DNA of 64,000 nucleotides from Anagrus nilaparvatae (GCA_022575985.1 JAKSXM010000231.1:4156501-4220500), one strand, 5' to 3'; positions 1 to 12,346 are shown, counted from the stretch's first letter. Notes: generated by a model from the sequence alone, not told the origin. Numbers and translations: made by a program.

Positions 1-529
1 AAGGGTCAAATAGTCAGCTGAAAAAACTTATAACCAGTTTGTGTAAATACAACCAAAATGCATGGAACTTGTTTACTTTCAGCTGAGAGCTAGGTTGAGA
101 GCTGAGAGCTTCAAACATTACAATACAATTTGCTATTTTTATAACATATAATTATCACCTTTACTAGTGTAAAAATTTTTTATTGTGAAATCACAAAAAA
201 TGTAATGGAAATAAATTTCATGAGCAAAAGTTTTGTAAAAGTTACAAAATAATAGATTTGTAAAATCACAAACATCATTTTGTATTTTCACAAAAGTAAT
301 TGTGTGATTTTAATATACAAAATTTTTGTAAAATCACATTTTAAAAAAAATATTAAAAAATTTTTTTTTTTATTTATTATCTTAATTATTTTTATTCTTA
401 GAATTCCTATAATTTTTAATCACATATATTTTTTTATATTTTTTTATTGTTTTAATTTAAAGTAAACATCCTGTTTATTAAAAATAAATTTTATTTTGTA
501 ATTTTTTTTTTTTTTTTTTTTATTTTATT

Positions 530-601
530 TGCCTCGACTCAGGATCGAACTCTCGAAGTTCAGGTTACCAGCTTCACGATCTACCATTATGCTAAAGAAG
601 G
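530..601 (-). pseudogene. tRNA-like sequence inside TIR family A
   Basis: Read on the minus strand, 72 bases have tRNA-like internal promoter elements: an A-box-like tagcataatgg near the 5' end and a B-box-like gttcgatcc near the 3' end, at tRNA spacing. The T stem and the acceptor stem do not pair well, so this is a tRNA relic or tRNA-derived module rather than a working tRNA gene. A degraded equivalent sits at the same place in the second copy of the family (38707-38773). Confidence 0.5.
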
Positions 602-1079
602 TTTGACAATATATTTTTAGATTACGGGTGTCATGCTTCGTTTGATGTATCATGTTTTTTTATCGTTAATATTATTTTTTAAAGCATTTGAATTTTGATT
701 TTTATAAACTAAAAACAATCTAATTATTATTTGAAAATACAAAAATAAAAAATTATTAACTCTCGCTAATTGAAATCCATTGGTCATAAAAAATAAATGC
801 GATTTCGCCTCGGTAGGTAATTTACGTACAACTTGAGCCATTTTTTATTTTTCTGGTAAAGATTCATATTATACTTAAGAATTTTATTGCATTGACAGCC
901 CATTTTTCATAGTAAAATTATGGAAAGAAAATTATATTTATATATAGACCATTACTGGGCATAAAATTTTTTTATTATCTTTAAATTTTTGGTTTTGAAA
1001 TAATTAAGAGTGACTAAGAGCGGGAATTTGATTTCTCATCTCTTTTTTAATTTGAGTATAAGGCTACTAAGTTTACAAA

Positions 1080-1322
1080 AACTTTAGAGAATTACAAAGA
1101 AATTTTATTTTTCAATAACATTTGTGATTTTACAAGCGCTTTCTATTTTAACAAAACAAATTTTTTTAAAATCACAAAAAATTTTGTAATTTTACAAAAT
1201 TTATAGGAAATCACAAAAAAAATGTATTTTTCAGTTACATTTGTGATTTTACAAGCGCTTTGTATTTTTACAAAACTTATACTATGTAAATTTTTTTAAA
1301 ATCACAAAAAATTTTTACAGTG
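1080..1322. repeat. Two direct copies of the family A terminal motif
   Basis: Two ~110-bp tandem copies share 'acatttgtgattttacaagcgcttt' followed by acaaaac and aaatcacaaaaaatttt. The second ends ttttacagtg, the same terminus as the right end of family A, so this is probably the end of a nested or rearranged copy. Confidence 0.5.
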
Positions 1323-1365
1323 GATGTTAAGATTCTTATAAACCCGGATTATTACAACATTTGAC

Positions 1366-1548
1366 GGGGGGTCAAGGAGGGGGTCCTTAAATGGAACATA
1401 CACCGTCATCTATAGCGGGACTTAAATTTGCACTGAAAAATATACGTCTGCTATAATATATACTCCCATGATAAAAATTTACGTCCCGCTCTGGATGAAA
1501 GTGTATTTGATCTCCCCTTAAATCGGAAACACTTAACCCCCCCCCCTT
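1366..1548. mobile_element. Small imperfect inverted-repeat element
   Basis: The left side reads ggtcaaggagggggtccttaa and the right side reads cttaacccccccccttg, an imperfect inverted pair. Inside, gcgggacttaaattt (from 1416) pairs with aaatttacgtcccgc (to 1489). The GC-rich arms contrast with the AT-rich surroundings. Consistent with a MITE nested in family A. Confidence 0.45.
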
Positions 1549-2497
1549 GATTTCCAGATCTCCCGGGTAACTCCTATCTATATATAAACATTTTCAATGT
1601 TAAAACTGAAAATTTTCGTCCAATTATAAACAATTTTTTAAGATAAACTTTTTATTTTCAAAATGTTTTTATGCATTTTCTGTTTTCTTTTAATTTTTTT
1701 GCTTAAAAACATTTCAAGAATGTATAAAAAATTTTTAGGATAAAAAGAAATATGTTTTTGAGATATTTTGATTTCTATGGACCGTTGTCAACAAGAAAAC
1801 ATAGCGTTTAAAAACTTTAAACGCGTTTTACGCAAAACTAATTTTTGAAATCGAATGTCATTCTAACTAAAAAACTAATTATCTTGGTTCCTTTTTCTTA
1901 TTTATTATAGTGCCAAGAGCTTTAACTGACAATATCTGAAGCAAGTGCATTAGAAAATTTTCTTTTTACCATTTAAGGTGCATTTTTGGACTTAAATTCG
2001 ATATTTTTCGTTTATTGTGCAACAAATGGTCAATTTTTGGAATTTTTTGTCAAATTTTGGTTATTGCACTTAAATTGGTTTAGAATAATAAGAATTTTAG
2101 TAGATGAAAATCATTTTTTTTCGGCTTAAGAACTTAAAATTGTAAAGGCTTCAAGATTCAAAATATAATTTTTTATTAATAAAATAAAATTTAATCTTAA
2201 TATATGCAGTATGTTTACTTAAAATCTAAATATAACAAAAAAAAAAAAAAATATATATGTGATATAAAAATTATAGAAATTCTAAGTAAATAAAAAAAAA
2301 ATTTTTTTAAATATTTTTATAAAATGTGATTTTACAAAAATTTTGTATATTAAAATTACACAATTACTTTTGTGAAAATACAAAGTGATGTTTCTGATTT
2401 TACAAATCTATTGTTTTGTAAATTTTACAAAAATTTTGCTCATGAAATTTATTTCCATTACATTTTTTGTGATTTACAATAAAAAATGTTTACAGTG

Positions 2498-4219
2498 TTC
2501 CTTATTTGTTTGTTGAGAGTTCACAAACCGGTTGTATGTTTTTTTTTTTAATTTGGCAACAATTTTTTTTAATAATTAAAGATTATTGAATTTTACTCAT
2601 GAATTTATTAAGATACCCGTCTATTCATTGTTACAACCGATCATTGTAACAAACTGTAATGTTCATTTGAAGAATGCACGGCCAGACAGCTTTATGCTTT
2701 TTTTAGATGAATTTATTAAATCATAATATCGTTTTTCTATTTCCCGAAAGTATTACTAAAAATAAATAAAATAACAATTTTTAGCCCTAGGATTCAAAAC
2801 TCGATTTTCGACAGTCATTTCAGTTATTAGGTGATTTTTAAAAATTAAATACTAATTATTCGTATTCTTTTGAAGATAAGTCCGTAAATTACGATTTTTA
2901 TTCAAATTGAGATTTCTCAAAAGTCTGTAAATAAAAATTATAAAAAATATTAATAATTCTTTTCGATTTTAAAAACAGGAATAAAAATAGTAAATCCAAA
3001 AGGGAGATAAGGTTTAAAATAAAGGTTTCATCAGAGGCTCGTCGCATAGGTGTGACGTCACAATGAATTTGTATACAGTGAGCGCAGCGTGATGCAATTA
3101 CTTTTTTAATTTTCATTTTTTTGAAGAAAAAAAAATGTGTCTAATAGTTTTTGATCTAGTTTCGAATGATGCAAAAAAATCATTAAAATTTTGATCCATG
3201 CAAGCCATACATTAAAAACAAATATATAGGAGTTTTTCTCAAAGGCTTTTGGGTACCTTGATTTTCATGAATGGGGTTTCCCCACCTTATAAAATTTCCA
3301 CCTTGATATATTTCCCCGCAGGATTAATAAGTAAAAGTATATACAAAAAGAGTACTAAAGTAATATACACAAATATATTTAAAAAACTGTAACCAGTCTC
3401 ACCTATATATTTATAAAATGATTTATTTTTATTAAATATTACAGTTACCGTTTTGTATTATTATTCTTGTTTATTTTATTATCAAATTTTAGAAAAAAAA
3501 TTTGATGTAAATATTTTTTTTGGTAATAATAATAAAATGAAAATTCATTTAATTCCAAATAGTATAGGGGAGAAGCGGCTCATTTGGCAAACGTGATAAA
3601 ATTGGATATTAAATTATTATAAACCTTGAAATAAACAAGTTGTTCAAAAAATATTAATATTTACTTAAATGAAAAATAGTTGTTAAAAAAAAAGTAATTT
3701 TTTGGTCCACTTGGCGCACCTAGCAGATCAGTCAGTTTCATGTAATTTAAATAGAGCATTTTTTTACGTTTATTACTTAGTAAGATCGCTTTAGAAATAT
3801 TTTTTTTGGCTACTTGAGGTTGGGTATCGTTTTTTATATGTTTTAATAGTACTTTCTATCAATTACCAGCTTTTCAAAACATTCTGCAAGCGCTGTAAAA
3901 AATTAGAAAGCTGTAGCAAAATTCCCATGTTATTTAAATGGGAAAATTGAGGTACTTACAGGCACGCTTTTTTGAAAAGCAAAAGCAAAATCCTTGGAGC
4001 TGGGGACTTTTTATGACCAAAAATTCACGAAAAAACCCGGAGAGCCAAGTTTTTCTTAAAGCTACAATTTTCGGTCCACTCTAATGTACTACTATTAATT
4101 TTGTTAATATAAGAGAGTTACTTTTTACAGAGTGGATAAAACGCAATTTTTTTTTCTCAGAGGGGGGAAAACGCGTTTTGCATATCAAAAATAGTTTTTG
4201 ACTCGCTAGTATGAAAAAT
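2498..4219. other. Intergenic AT-rich sequence
   Basis: Low-complexity A/T-rich sequence with many stops in all frames. I see no gene, RNA or clear element here. Confidence 0.5.
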
Positions 4220-4315
4220 TACAAAAATTTTAGGGCGCCGTAACCCTATTTTTGGGGCGCCTGACCAAAAATTTGAAATCGCCCCCTCCAAAACCAATTT
4301 CTGGCTACGCCCCTG
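4220..4315 (-). mobile_element. hAT-type terminal fragment
   Basis: On the minus strand this starts caggggcgtagccagaaatt, a terminus typical of hAT-superfamily and hAT-derived MITEs in insects, followed by a G/C-rich stretch. The opposite end was not found, so it is a fragment. Confidence 0.4.
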
Positions 4316-5284
4316 AATAATATGCTTATAAAAAAATGTATGTATTTTTAAAACCAATATCGAATTATTCTGACTTATTACTGTTTGAATGGATGGAAAT
4401 GCTTTAAACCATAAATGTCAAAAATAAAGATAAAACATTAGAAAATCGAACAGGGTATAAAATTTTTATTTGCGGTTACTTTTTGTAAATCAATATTTAA
4501 TAAATGTGCCAAATTCAATTTTTTTTTGTTTTTTTTTTTTTTTGAGTGACGGTAATAATTTGAAAATTATGTATTATTTTTCAGACTCGGAATTATTATC
4601 ATTACTGTGATAATATAACACTTCTTAGATTTTTTTCCTACTTTATTTACCATACATTCTAAAAAAATATAGCAAAAATTAAGCAGGTATGTTAGACTTG
4701 AGGTTAAATTCAATAATTCAAACAACTGTTCAATTTTATAATTGAGTTTAATGATATTATAATTTGAAATTTTCAAGCAAATCTTGTAACAAATTGTAAC
4801 ATTGGATCTTACAGCTTTGTCTTTGCAAGAAGTACAGTTAGCTTTCTTTAAAAAGATAACTGTTATATTCTAAAAGTACAACTAATCATTTTACACAAAA
4901 AATTGAATCTGATAAGTTTATAAAATTATCAGAAAATTTTTTAATTTTAGAGCATTAAATAATTGTTTAATTAGTTGATTAGCAAATATATAACTTAAAA
5001 AAGCAAATATTTTTTAAAAGATTACGAAACATTATTGGTAGAATAATAATGTTAAATAATATAAATACAATAAAATTTATAAAGTTGTCGTTAAGTTAGT
5101 AATTGCCCTTTGTATTTTGGGTTAATTGTTTTATTAAATTGGTAAATTAAGAATGATTTTAAATAAAAAACAAAAAAATAGATAAATTAAAAATCATTTT
5201 TATTAAAGTAATAAGATTGTTATTAAAAAATTGTAACAAATATATTTTATCTTAACACTAAAAGACAATTATGAACTTAAAAAA

Positions 5285-7103
5285 TTAAAGATTAAAAAAA
5301 TTTAAAATAAATGCCCAAAACATCATTATAAAGTAACCAATACGTGTTCTTAATGGAATTTTATTTTTTTTCAAAGCCCGACTTTCTCTTGGAGATTCGA
5401 GATAAAATGATCTTTTTTTTATTTCTAATTGATCAGAACAGTCACATATTATTTCGTTATCCACTTCATTACACATTTTATTGTCCAAAAGAATAAGATA
5501 ATTGTATTTATGCTTAATTATATTCAAAATTTCTTCATTCATCATTTTATTTTCCTCGACTATGTACATTAGTTCAAGTAAATATTTATTCATTTTTACA
5601 TGCAATACTTTTCTTCCATATAATTCTTCTGCTATTGAGTATACAGTATTGCAAGATCCTTCATTTTTGATTTTAAATAATTTATTCTCGATGGATTTAC
5701 CATACAAGCTTTCAATATTATCATCTAAGAACTCTGAAATTTCTTTAATTTCTTTCTCTTTATTATCAGTGTATTTATACTTATTGTCCACATATTTAAT
5801 AAAATCTGGAATAATTCGCAAATCGATTGTTGTTTGAAAAATATTTTCTTTTGTAACTAATGATTGGGCATCATTGTTTTTAGTTTTGTGGTTGGATTCG
5901 GTGTCAAAAGTTTGATTACAGTTTTCATCTCCACTACAAAGCAAGTCTTCTAATTGTTTAAATTCCTGAACAAAATTTTTTACATAAATTAGTAAATAAA
6001 TTAGTAATTAAAACAGTTTTACGTTTGAATTCAAGTAAAAAAATAAATTATAGTTTTTTTTACAGAAACCGTTTAAAAAATAATTTTACCAAAAAAAGAT
6101 TTTTTATTAAATTCTTTTAAATTTATTTGATTTATTGGAATAAGAAACACTAATTTCATGTAAAAAATTAAAATATGGAAGTATCTCAATTATTTTTGGT
6201 TTTAAAATTCAAAATATAAAAAAATAATCTGATTCATTAGTCATATTCGAATATGCACTATTTCAGGCTACGCATATAGCATATACAGTGGAACCTCCCA
6301 TAACCGAACCTCCCGTAACCGGACCCTCCCATATCCGGATCGGTGTTCAGGATATTTTTTTTTTTTTTAATTTTAAATTTATGAAAATTTGTACATTTTA
6401 AAATAGTTTATTTCAATTTGAAACTTTAAGATGACAACACCAAGGAGAATATAAATAAATATGGATAAATAAATTATGTTTTTTATATTTTTGATTGTAA
6501 AAAAAAGATTAAAATATTTACAGTTTGCTTAGATAAATAAAGAGAAAAATTTTAAAGAAAAAAAAAATCTTCTTGTTAAAATAAATCTTTTTATCCTAAT
6601 CATTTATTAAAAAATTGAAGTTGCTCCCGTATCCGGATAATTCTGATATCCGGACTACTAGTGATTTTAATTGATCCGGTTATGGGAGGTTCCACTGTAT
6701 ATATGTGTCTAATTTTGTTCAAATATCAATTTTTTTATACCAATTTTTAGGCTAATTTTATTTTAACTCCATTAAACTTATCTGTCTTAATGAAAAGAGC
6801 ATTATAGTTTAAAAATCTGTTATTTTTTTTATTATAAAAAATGTTTTTTAAGAATTGCAATAAAATGCAGTATAAATTTTGAAAATAATAAAACAAAACG
6901 AAAACATTTTTTAATCAACAATGCAATAATGAATGCAATTTTTTTTTTAGATACAATTACATTATTTGAATTTATAAATATCAGTAAGTAAAATTTATAT
7001 TTACCGAATTTTCATTTTCAGATTTGCTTTGAAGACTTGCAGTTAAATTACATAAACTTAAGAAAATAACGAGTTGTATTGATAAAATTATTTTAATTTT
7101 CAT
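5285..7103 (-). CDS. Two-exon secreted or membrane-anchored protein of unknown function
   Basis: Exon 1 runs 7103-7005: ATG, 33 codons, then a GTAA donor. Exon 2 runs 5965-5285, after a TTCAG acceptor. Both join in phase 0, giving about 259 residues ending at TAA. Exon 1 encodes a textbook signal peptide: a lysine-bearing start, then a hydrophobic stretch IILSIQLVIFLSL. The mature part is acidic and lysine-rich with scattered cysteines (CSGDENC, GSC, CNE, CDC) and predicted helices. The last ~16 residues (YFIMMFWAFILNFFNL) are strongly hydrophobic, so the protein may be anchored or cleaved there. The 1039-base intron holds a pogo-type MITE. On this strand an AATAAA lies about 80 bases after the stop. 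No stops or frameshifts are seen, unlike every other coding sequence in the window. I do not recognise the family. Secreted effector or venom-type roles are possible but are guesses. Confidence 0.65.
6286..6697. mobile_element. Pogo/Tigger-type MITE in an intron
   Basis: A 412-bp element with TIRs cagtggaacctcccataacc and its complement, flanked by TA on both sides (6284-6285 and 6698-6699). Subterminal copies of tatccgga lie inside each end. TA duplication and the CAGTGGAACCTC start are typical of pogo/Tigger elements. There is no transposase inside. It lies within the intron of the secreted-protein gene. Confidence 0.8.
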
Positions 7104-7323
7104 TATTTTAAGTTATTTTACAGTCTCTTAAAATCTCACTTTACTTCTACTGACTATACCAAAAGAATACTAAATTAAAAAAATAAAATTTAAATGCTTT
7201 TTCACTGGCCCAGGGGAACCTGTTTATTCTTCATATTTGAAAAATATTCATTACGAAACGACGGTTTTTACCAAGTCTCTACTGAACTTTCCACATTTTC
7301 GATGACGCATCTTGTTCTTACTG

Positions 7324-7331
7324 TATTTATA
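7324..7331 (-). promoter_or_regulatory. Candidate TATA box of the secreted-protein gene
   Basis: On the minus strand the sequence TATAAATA lies about 220 bases upstream of the ATG at 7103. An arthropod-type initiator TCAGT lies about 40 bases downstream, slightly farther than the usual ~30. In a genome this AT-rich a chance match is quite possible. Confidence 0.25.
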
Positions 7332-8720
7332 AAGAACGTCATCTAAATTTTAGAACGTTAATTTATAACCTATATTATTGTTATATATGTTATATTTTAA
7401 AAAGAAATGCTACAGTATAATTTTGTAATAAAAAAACCAATAATATTTTACAAAGAAAAGAATGCATTTATTGCAAAATTATCTGATAGAAATTATTGTT
7501 TATATTTTGATTTTCTAAGAAAATTTATTTGCTGTAAAAATATCTAAATCTCTGTAGAAAAAAATTTCAAAAAGATCAAAATATTTAATCAATGTTTGAA
7601 GAGCGGTTGTTCCAGATGTAGGAATGAATAATCTAACTTATGACGACCAAATTAGAGGCTGAAAAAAAATTTAAAAAAAAAACGGAAATCTGCTTGTGAT
7701 GTGAATTTCACACAAGTTATTAATTTTTTATTTTGAACGACTGTAAATGACTTAAAAGGTGAAAAAAAAATCATTTTTGATTGCTTAAAATTTTTTTTTT
7801 TATATTTCTTAAGATAGTTCACGCATCCCACATACAAAAATGCTGCCACTATGATTCTGGAAGCTATAAACACGAATGCAAAGCGTAGATACAAAATAAA
7901 GTTGCAAATTGCTACACGTGTGTATGAGGGTTATACACTAATTAAATGCTTGGTGTAGCATAAAAATAATTACCATCATATCGATGCCTTCTATAGGAAA
8001 AACATTTTATTCAGCGAGAGTAATAAGACTCCGACATTTCGAATGCCTTATGCATTTAAGATGTTCAAATTTTGCTAAGCCCGCTAAATAATCAATCTTT
8101 TTGATAACAAAAGTTATAATAAAAAAATTTTCTGGAGCATAATTATGTGTTCACCGTCCGATGTCCTTTTGCTTAACTATCAGCAACTACAAAATTTGAG
8201 TATTCACATACGGCTCAAAATGAAATTAATTTAAATATTTCTGTAAGGGGCATGTAGCATAACTTATTTAGGCTCCAAAATTCATTTTTTTCAACGAAAC
8301 AAATTTTTATACAGTCCTCTTAACATATTATCGTATTCAATTCTGTCCCTCGATTTCAGCTTTTTCTAAGTTACCCACCTTTTAAGGGTTCGCAATCTAT
8401 ATTTATGCACTTAAAAGCACTCACGGCAGGCTTTAAACGATTTTAAATCGAAGTGCGAGTTACTGAAAATGTTAAAAATGGGATCAATTCAAAATATTTT
8501 TCCAATCTGAATGCCGTAAAAATCAAGAAAATCCCCATAGACGTTTTTTTTTCAGGTAAGAAACCGTATTTTTATGGTTTTTTGAATTTTACTCTACTTT
8601 TAAATTTTTTTAGTCATATCAAATAAAGTTCAAAACCGTTGTGTGTACCTTATAAAATATATCTCTAAAGTTTAATTTTTCATTCTCGAGCATTAAAGTA
8701 CAATTATACTTGTGTAATTT
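7332..8720. other. Intergenic AT-rich sequence
   Basis: No gene, RNA or clear element seen between the promoter region of the secreted-protein gene and the next foldback. Confidence 0.5.
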
Positions 8721-9280
8721 AATTTCGGTAAGTTGTGGGTAGCTTCGAGTATGGCTGAGCAGTTATTTCATTCCGTATAAATAGTCATTAGCAGATTGAG
8801 TCCCCCGATTTGACTTATTTTATAAAAACATTTTTATATACATAAAATATGAACTCTCACAATTTTTTAGCCCTTTAGGTGCAAATCTACCAATTTAAAC
8901 CCAAATTAAGAAATTAATATTTTTGATTTTTTAATGAAATTTTTTAGAAATCTATAGGCAAAAGCATTAAAAATAGTTTTTGAACATAATCCATAATCAA
9001 ATTTGCAGCTGAATTCAAATTTGACATTAGTTTTTAATAATTTTTCCCCTGTATTTACTATTTTTGGCTAAAATCGCAAAAATTTAAATTTTTTAATTTG
9101 GGTTTAAATTGGCATATTCGCGCCTAGAGGGCTGAAAAATTGGGAGAGTTCATATTTTATGTGTATAAAAAAGTGTGCACAAAATGAGTCAAATCCATGG
9201 ATTCAATCCGCCAATGACTTTTTATACGGAATGATATAACTTCTCAGGCCCCCTCGCAGCCACTCACAGCTTACTGAAAT
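8721..9280. mobile_element. Foldback MITE, 560 bp
   Basis: The left arm (8721 to about 8910, starting aatttcggtaagttgtggg) is an imperfect inverted copy of the right arm (about 9092 to 9280, ending cccacagcttactgaaat-like sequence). The arms share ccgtataaatagtcatt and acataaaatatgaactctc. A spacer of about 180 bp lies between them. No coding capacity. Divergence between the arms suggests an old insertion. Confidence 0.7.
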
Positions 9281-9929
9281 CATAAAATAACGAAATGGCC
9301 AATTTAAAGAATGGACTTTATAAACAAATATTTAAATTAACTATTGACAAAATAACAACTTTCAGAATAACAAAAAAAAAAAACGTTACGAAAACTTTAA
9401 TACAAAGATTCAGATATTTATTCGAATTATTTTTTAAATTATATTGTTATAGCTCAAATGCATCTTAAATAATTTTGACCTTACGATTAAGTTAACATAA
9501 CGATTTTCAAATTTACTAATATTAAAAAAAAAAAAATTGTTCTTAATAACGAAAATAAAAAATTGGAAAAAAAAATAACGAATATTTTAAAATAACGAAA
9601 TTCATATTTTGCCGAAATTACTCATTTTATATATAATTATTTTATTTACACATTCACTGCAGTATTCTTAATTTTTGTTAATTCTGATCTAATCAAGGCT
9701 CTAATTAAAAAAAATTATTGGTAATTTAAAACATAAAAAAATATTTTTCACTCTTTTAGAGTAGCATTAATCATGTAACAATGTACATGATCCGTGCTTA
9801 ACACAATTAAGGCGTATTAATTCTGGGTGACATGGGGTACAATTATTTTTCCCTTTTTTCGTCGTAACAAAATGCTCTAAAGAGGTTTAATACACGTAAA
9901 TTACCAAAGTATATTACTTACAAAAAAAA

Positions 9930-10889
9930 CTTTTAAAGTAGTGAATTTAAAAAGACACTGAGATTAGAGCGGGGCGAATATAAATTCACACTTTTGAAAG
10001 TGTGAATTTTATGCTCGCACCCTGCGGTAATAGAACCTTAATAAATTCACATTTTTAAATATCAATTTTAATACTATTAAATACTATATTTATTTTATTA
10101 AGAAATCTACATCTTTTTGTTTTCTTTAAATTTTAAACTTAAAAAATATAACAATATACTGTAAATCAAAATTTCAAGCATAATATATATAAACGTTTGC
10201 TGAATTTCATACAGTATAAAAAAGTATTTACACTTGTAACGTTATATAATACAGGCGCCAGACATACAAATCACGCCCAAAAATTAAATTTCCTCGGAAA
10301 AAGATTTAATTTTTTAATTTTTTGGGCGTGATTAGTATGGCTGGCGCCTAGACTAATAATAATAACTAAAAAATTTGTTTTTATTATGACATTAAGCAAA
10401 TATAATATTTAAAAAAAAATAAAAAACTTACAAGAAGCGGTCCACTTAGAGCACAGTAACCGTACGCCAAGTTTCCGACCAGAGTACGCCGAATTCGCAA
10501 ATAATTTTGAAAGCACTGTGGATGTTTTAAATTAATTAAATAGTTAAAGACCAAGATGTTTTATCAAAAAACCACCCGCGATTCCTCTTTTTAATTTTAT
10601 AAGCCTTTTTTAGGTCTTGTGGCTCTCAAAGGCGCGAGAAAAAAATAAAAATTATTACATTTATTAGCATGCTTTAAATGCAAGTTTAAAATTTAAAGAA
10701 AAAAAAAAGATGTAGATTTCTTAATAAAATAAATAGTATTTAATAGTATTAAAATTGATATTTATAAATGTGAATTTATTAAGGTTCTATTACCGCAGGG
10801 TGCGAGCATAAAATTCATACTTTCAAAAGTGTGAAGTTATATTCGCCCCGCTCTAATCTAGTGTCTTTTTAAATTCACTACTTTAAAAG
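9930..10889. mobile_element. Long-TIR element, 960 bp
   Basis: The left arm (9930 to about 10140) and right arm (10683-10889) are inverted copies: each carries gattagagcggggcgaata, a ttcacacttt palindrome, and 'gcgagcata...ccgc.gta.tagaacctt'. The arms are over 200 bp, and the interior has no reading frame. It contains a nested perfect-looking hairpin at 10253-10349. Confidence 0.75.
10253..10349. mobile_element. 97-bp hairpin element
   Basis: aggcgccagacatacaaatc followed by acgcccaaaaa is mirrored by tttttgggcgtgatt and tggctggcgcct, giving a nearly perfect hairpin of ~40-bp arms. It sits in the middle of the 960-bp TIR element, so it is probably a nested micro-MITE or the element's own central hairpin. 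Confidence 0.6.
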
Positions 10890-11013
10890 TGTGAATTTAA
10901 AAACGCTCTGTACAATCCTGTTGTAAACGTTAAATTCGCACCTTTAAAAGTGTGCATTTTGAGTTCACTGTTTCGGAGGTGTGAAAAAAAAATCGCTACT
11001 TTAAAAGTGCGAT
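10812..11013. repeat. Cluster of ~22-28 bp palindromes
   Basis: Five related palindromes with consensus ttcacactttaaaagtgtgaa occur at about 10812-10838, 10871-10898, 10932-10959, 10963-10985 and 10992-11013. A sixth is in the left arm at 9982-10009. They straddle the right end of the 960-bp element and run past it. Arms vary in compensating ways (for example tcgcta/gcga), but spacing is irregular. Confidence 0.6.
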
Positions 11014-11398
11014 GGTGTAAATTTTTACCCAAATTCATACTTTTTATTTTAGAGAGTAGTATCAGCATTGCCAAAGCGAATGTGTTAAGCGCTGCTGAGT
11101 TTTTGAAAAATGCAAGTAATAATTTAAAATTTAAGAAAAATTAGAGCAAATCCAATCAATAAATTAATTAACACAAGATATTATGAAAATTTCATTTTCA
11201 TTTGAAAAAGTTTAAAAAATGTATTTATGTTTTTCTTAATAAATTTCACATAATCAGAGGCTGAAGCCTATTTAAAATTTAATTAGATTACTTCTTTAAG
11301 CACTTTTGATTTAAACTAATTTAAATTACGTGGTTTGAAGATTATTGATCGAGTTATTGATAAATCTTTAAAATGAAAGTCGCATATTGTTTACTTAC

Positions 11399-12346
11399 AC
11401 TAATGCTAGTGTATCATAAAGTTCTTTTAAGCACCAGTACTGTTCTTTGCACATTTTTTCCAGTTCATTTCTGAACATTGTTCTTTGTTCTACATTGGCT
11501 ATTGGTAAACAATTTAATCCATGAGGTGGATTTCTCGGTGGCTCAGAAAATTTTCCATTTATAATATGCACTTTGGCAAAACATAAAGGTGTTGCACTTT
11601 TCATATACCTAAAAAGCCAAATGAACACGTTTTTTTTCTTTAAATACCCAATTATTATTTATATATTATATATTAAAATAATTAAAAACTAAAAATTATT
11701 TTTACTATATTTACTACAACTCAATTTGTGGTATACTGTGTGTATAAAAATGCATGAAACTACTTACAAATCACTCCTGAGACAAATATTCTGAGACATT
11801 AAATTTTTATTATTAAAAACAACTTTAATTTTTAAGTGGTTGCTCGAAAAAATTTTTATATTTTTTCACTAAAATTTGACTCTAAAGGTTTTTATGAGAA
11901 AAACTGTGGTGTATTTTTTTCTAAATTGGTTTAGAATTCAAGTTTAAATGCTATGATTTTATGAAAAAATAGTAAGAAAAATAAAAAATGGATGTAATGT
12001 TTTTCAGAGTGAATTTAAATAAATAAAAAATATTGAAATCTGAATTAGAGTTTATATTTTAATTAATTTAGTTTTAATCTCAATGCTATCTTTGTAAAAA
12101 AATAAAGCATAAAAATAATAATGTCTCTATAACACCGCTCAAATTAAAAATACGTAAAAATCAAATTATTCAGATCAAATTAGATCTGATTTTTGTCAAT
12201 TTTTAGATTTAATTAGATATGGCAATTTTTTTATAGGAGTATTTACAAAACAATAGCCAAAGTACTTACAGAACACCAGTTTTTCCTTTCTTATTGACGT
12301 TTTGATGATAAATCCTACTTTTGTAAATTTTGGTCAATTTATCCAT
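11399..12346 (-). pseudogene. FLYWCH/MULE-type gene, N-terminal remnant
   Basis: Exon A (12346-12270) starts with ATG and encodes 25 residues plus two bases before a GTAAGT donor. Exon B (11608-11399) follows a TTTTTAG acceptor, is in the matching phase, and ends at another GTAAGT. The joined product (~95 residues) has the layout of a degenerate FLYWCH zinc finger (PLCFAKVHI, then NGK and PHG) followed by a helical segment ending LKELYDTLAL. That segment matches in position the LLTYEEIHRDVSAL end of the first exon of the gene at 40764, which also stops in phase 2. A possible 9- or 23-base microexon near 11770-11800 was considered. No transposase exons follow, so the gene is truncated, or its downstream part is lost. 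Confidence 0.5.

Larger units (their letters stand above)
164..2497. mobile_element. TIR element, family A (copy 1)
   Basis: The first ~340 bases and the last ~340 bases are inverted copies of each other, both built from runs of 'gtgaaatcacaaaaaatgtaat' type sequence. The left end begins near ctagtgtaaaaa and the right end finishes ttacagtg. The interior holds a tRNA-like sequence, a smaller inverted-repeat element and two direct copies of the terminal type at 1080-1322. No transposase reading frame is visible, so it is non-autonomous. A partial second copy lies at 38364-38990. The superfamily is not recognisable from the sequence; I see no clear target duplication. Confidence 0.7.

Noticed and set aside
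10812..11013. CRISPR-like spaced palindromic repeats
   Set aside because: Spacing is irregular, repeats diverge, there are no Cas genes, and the genome is eukaryotic. They are better seen as palindromes at a transposon end.
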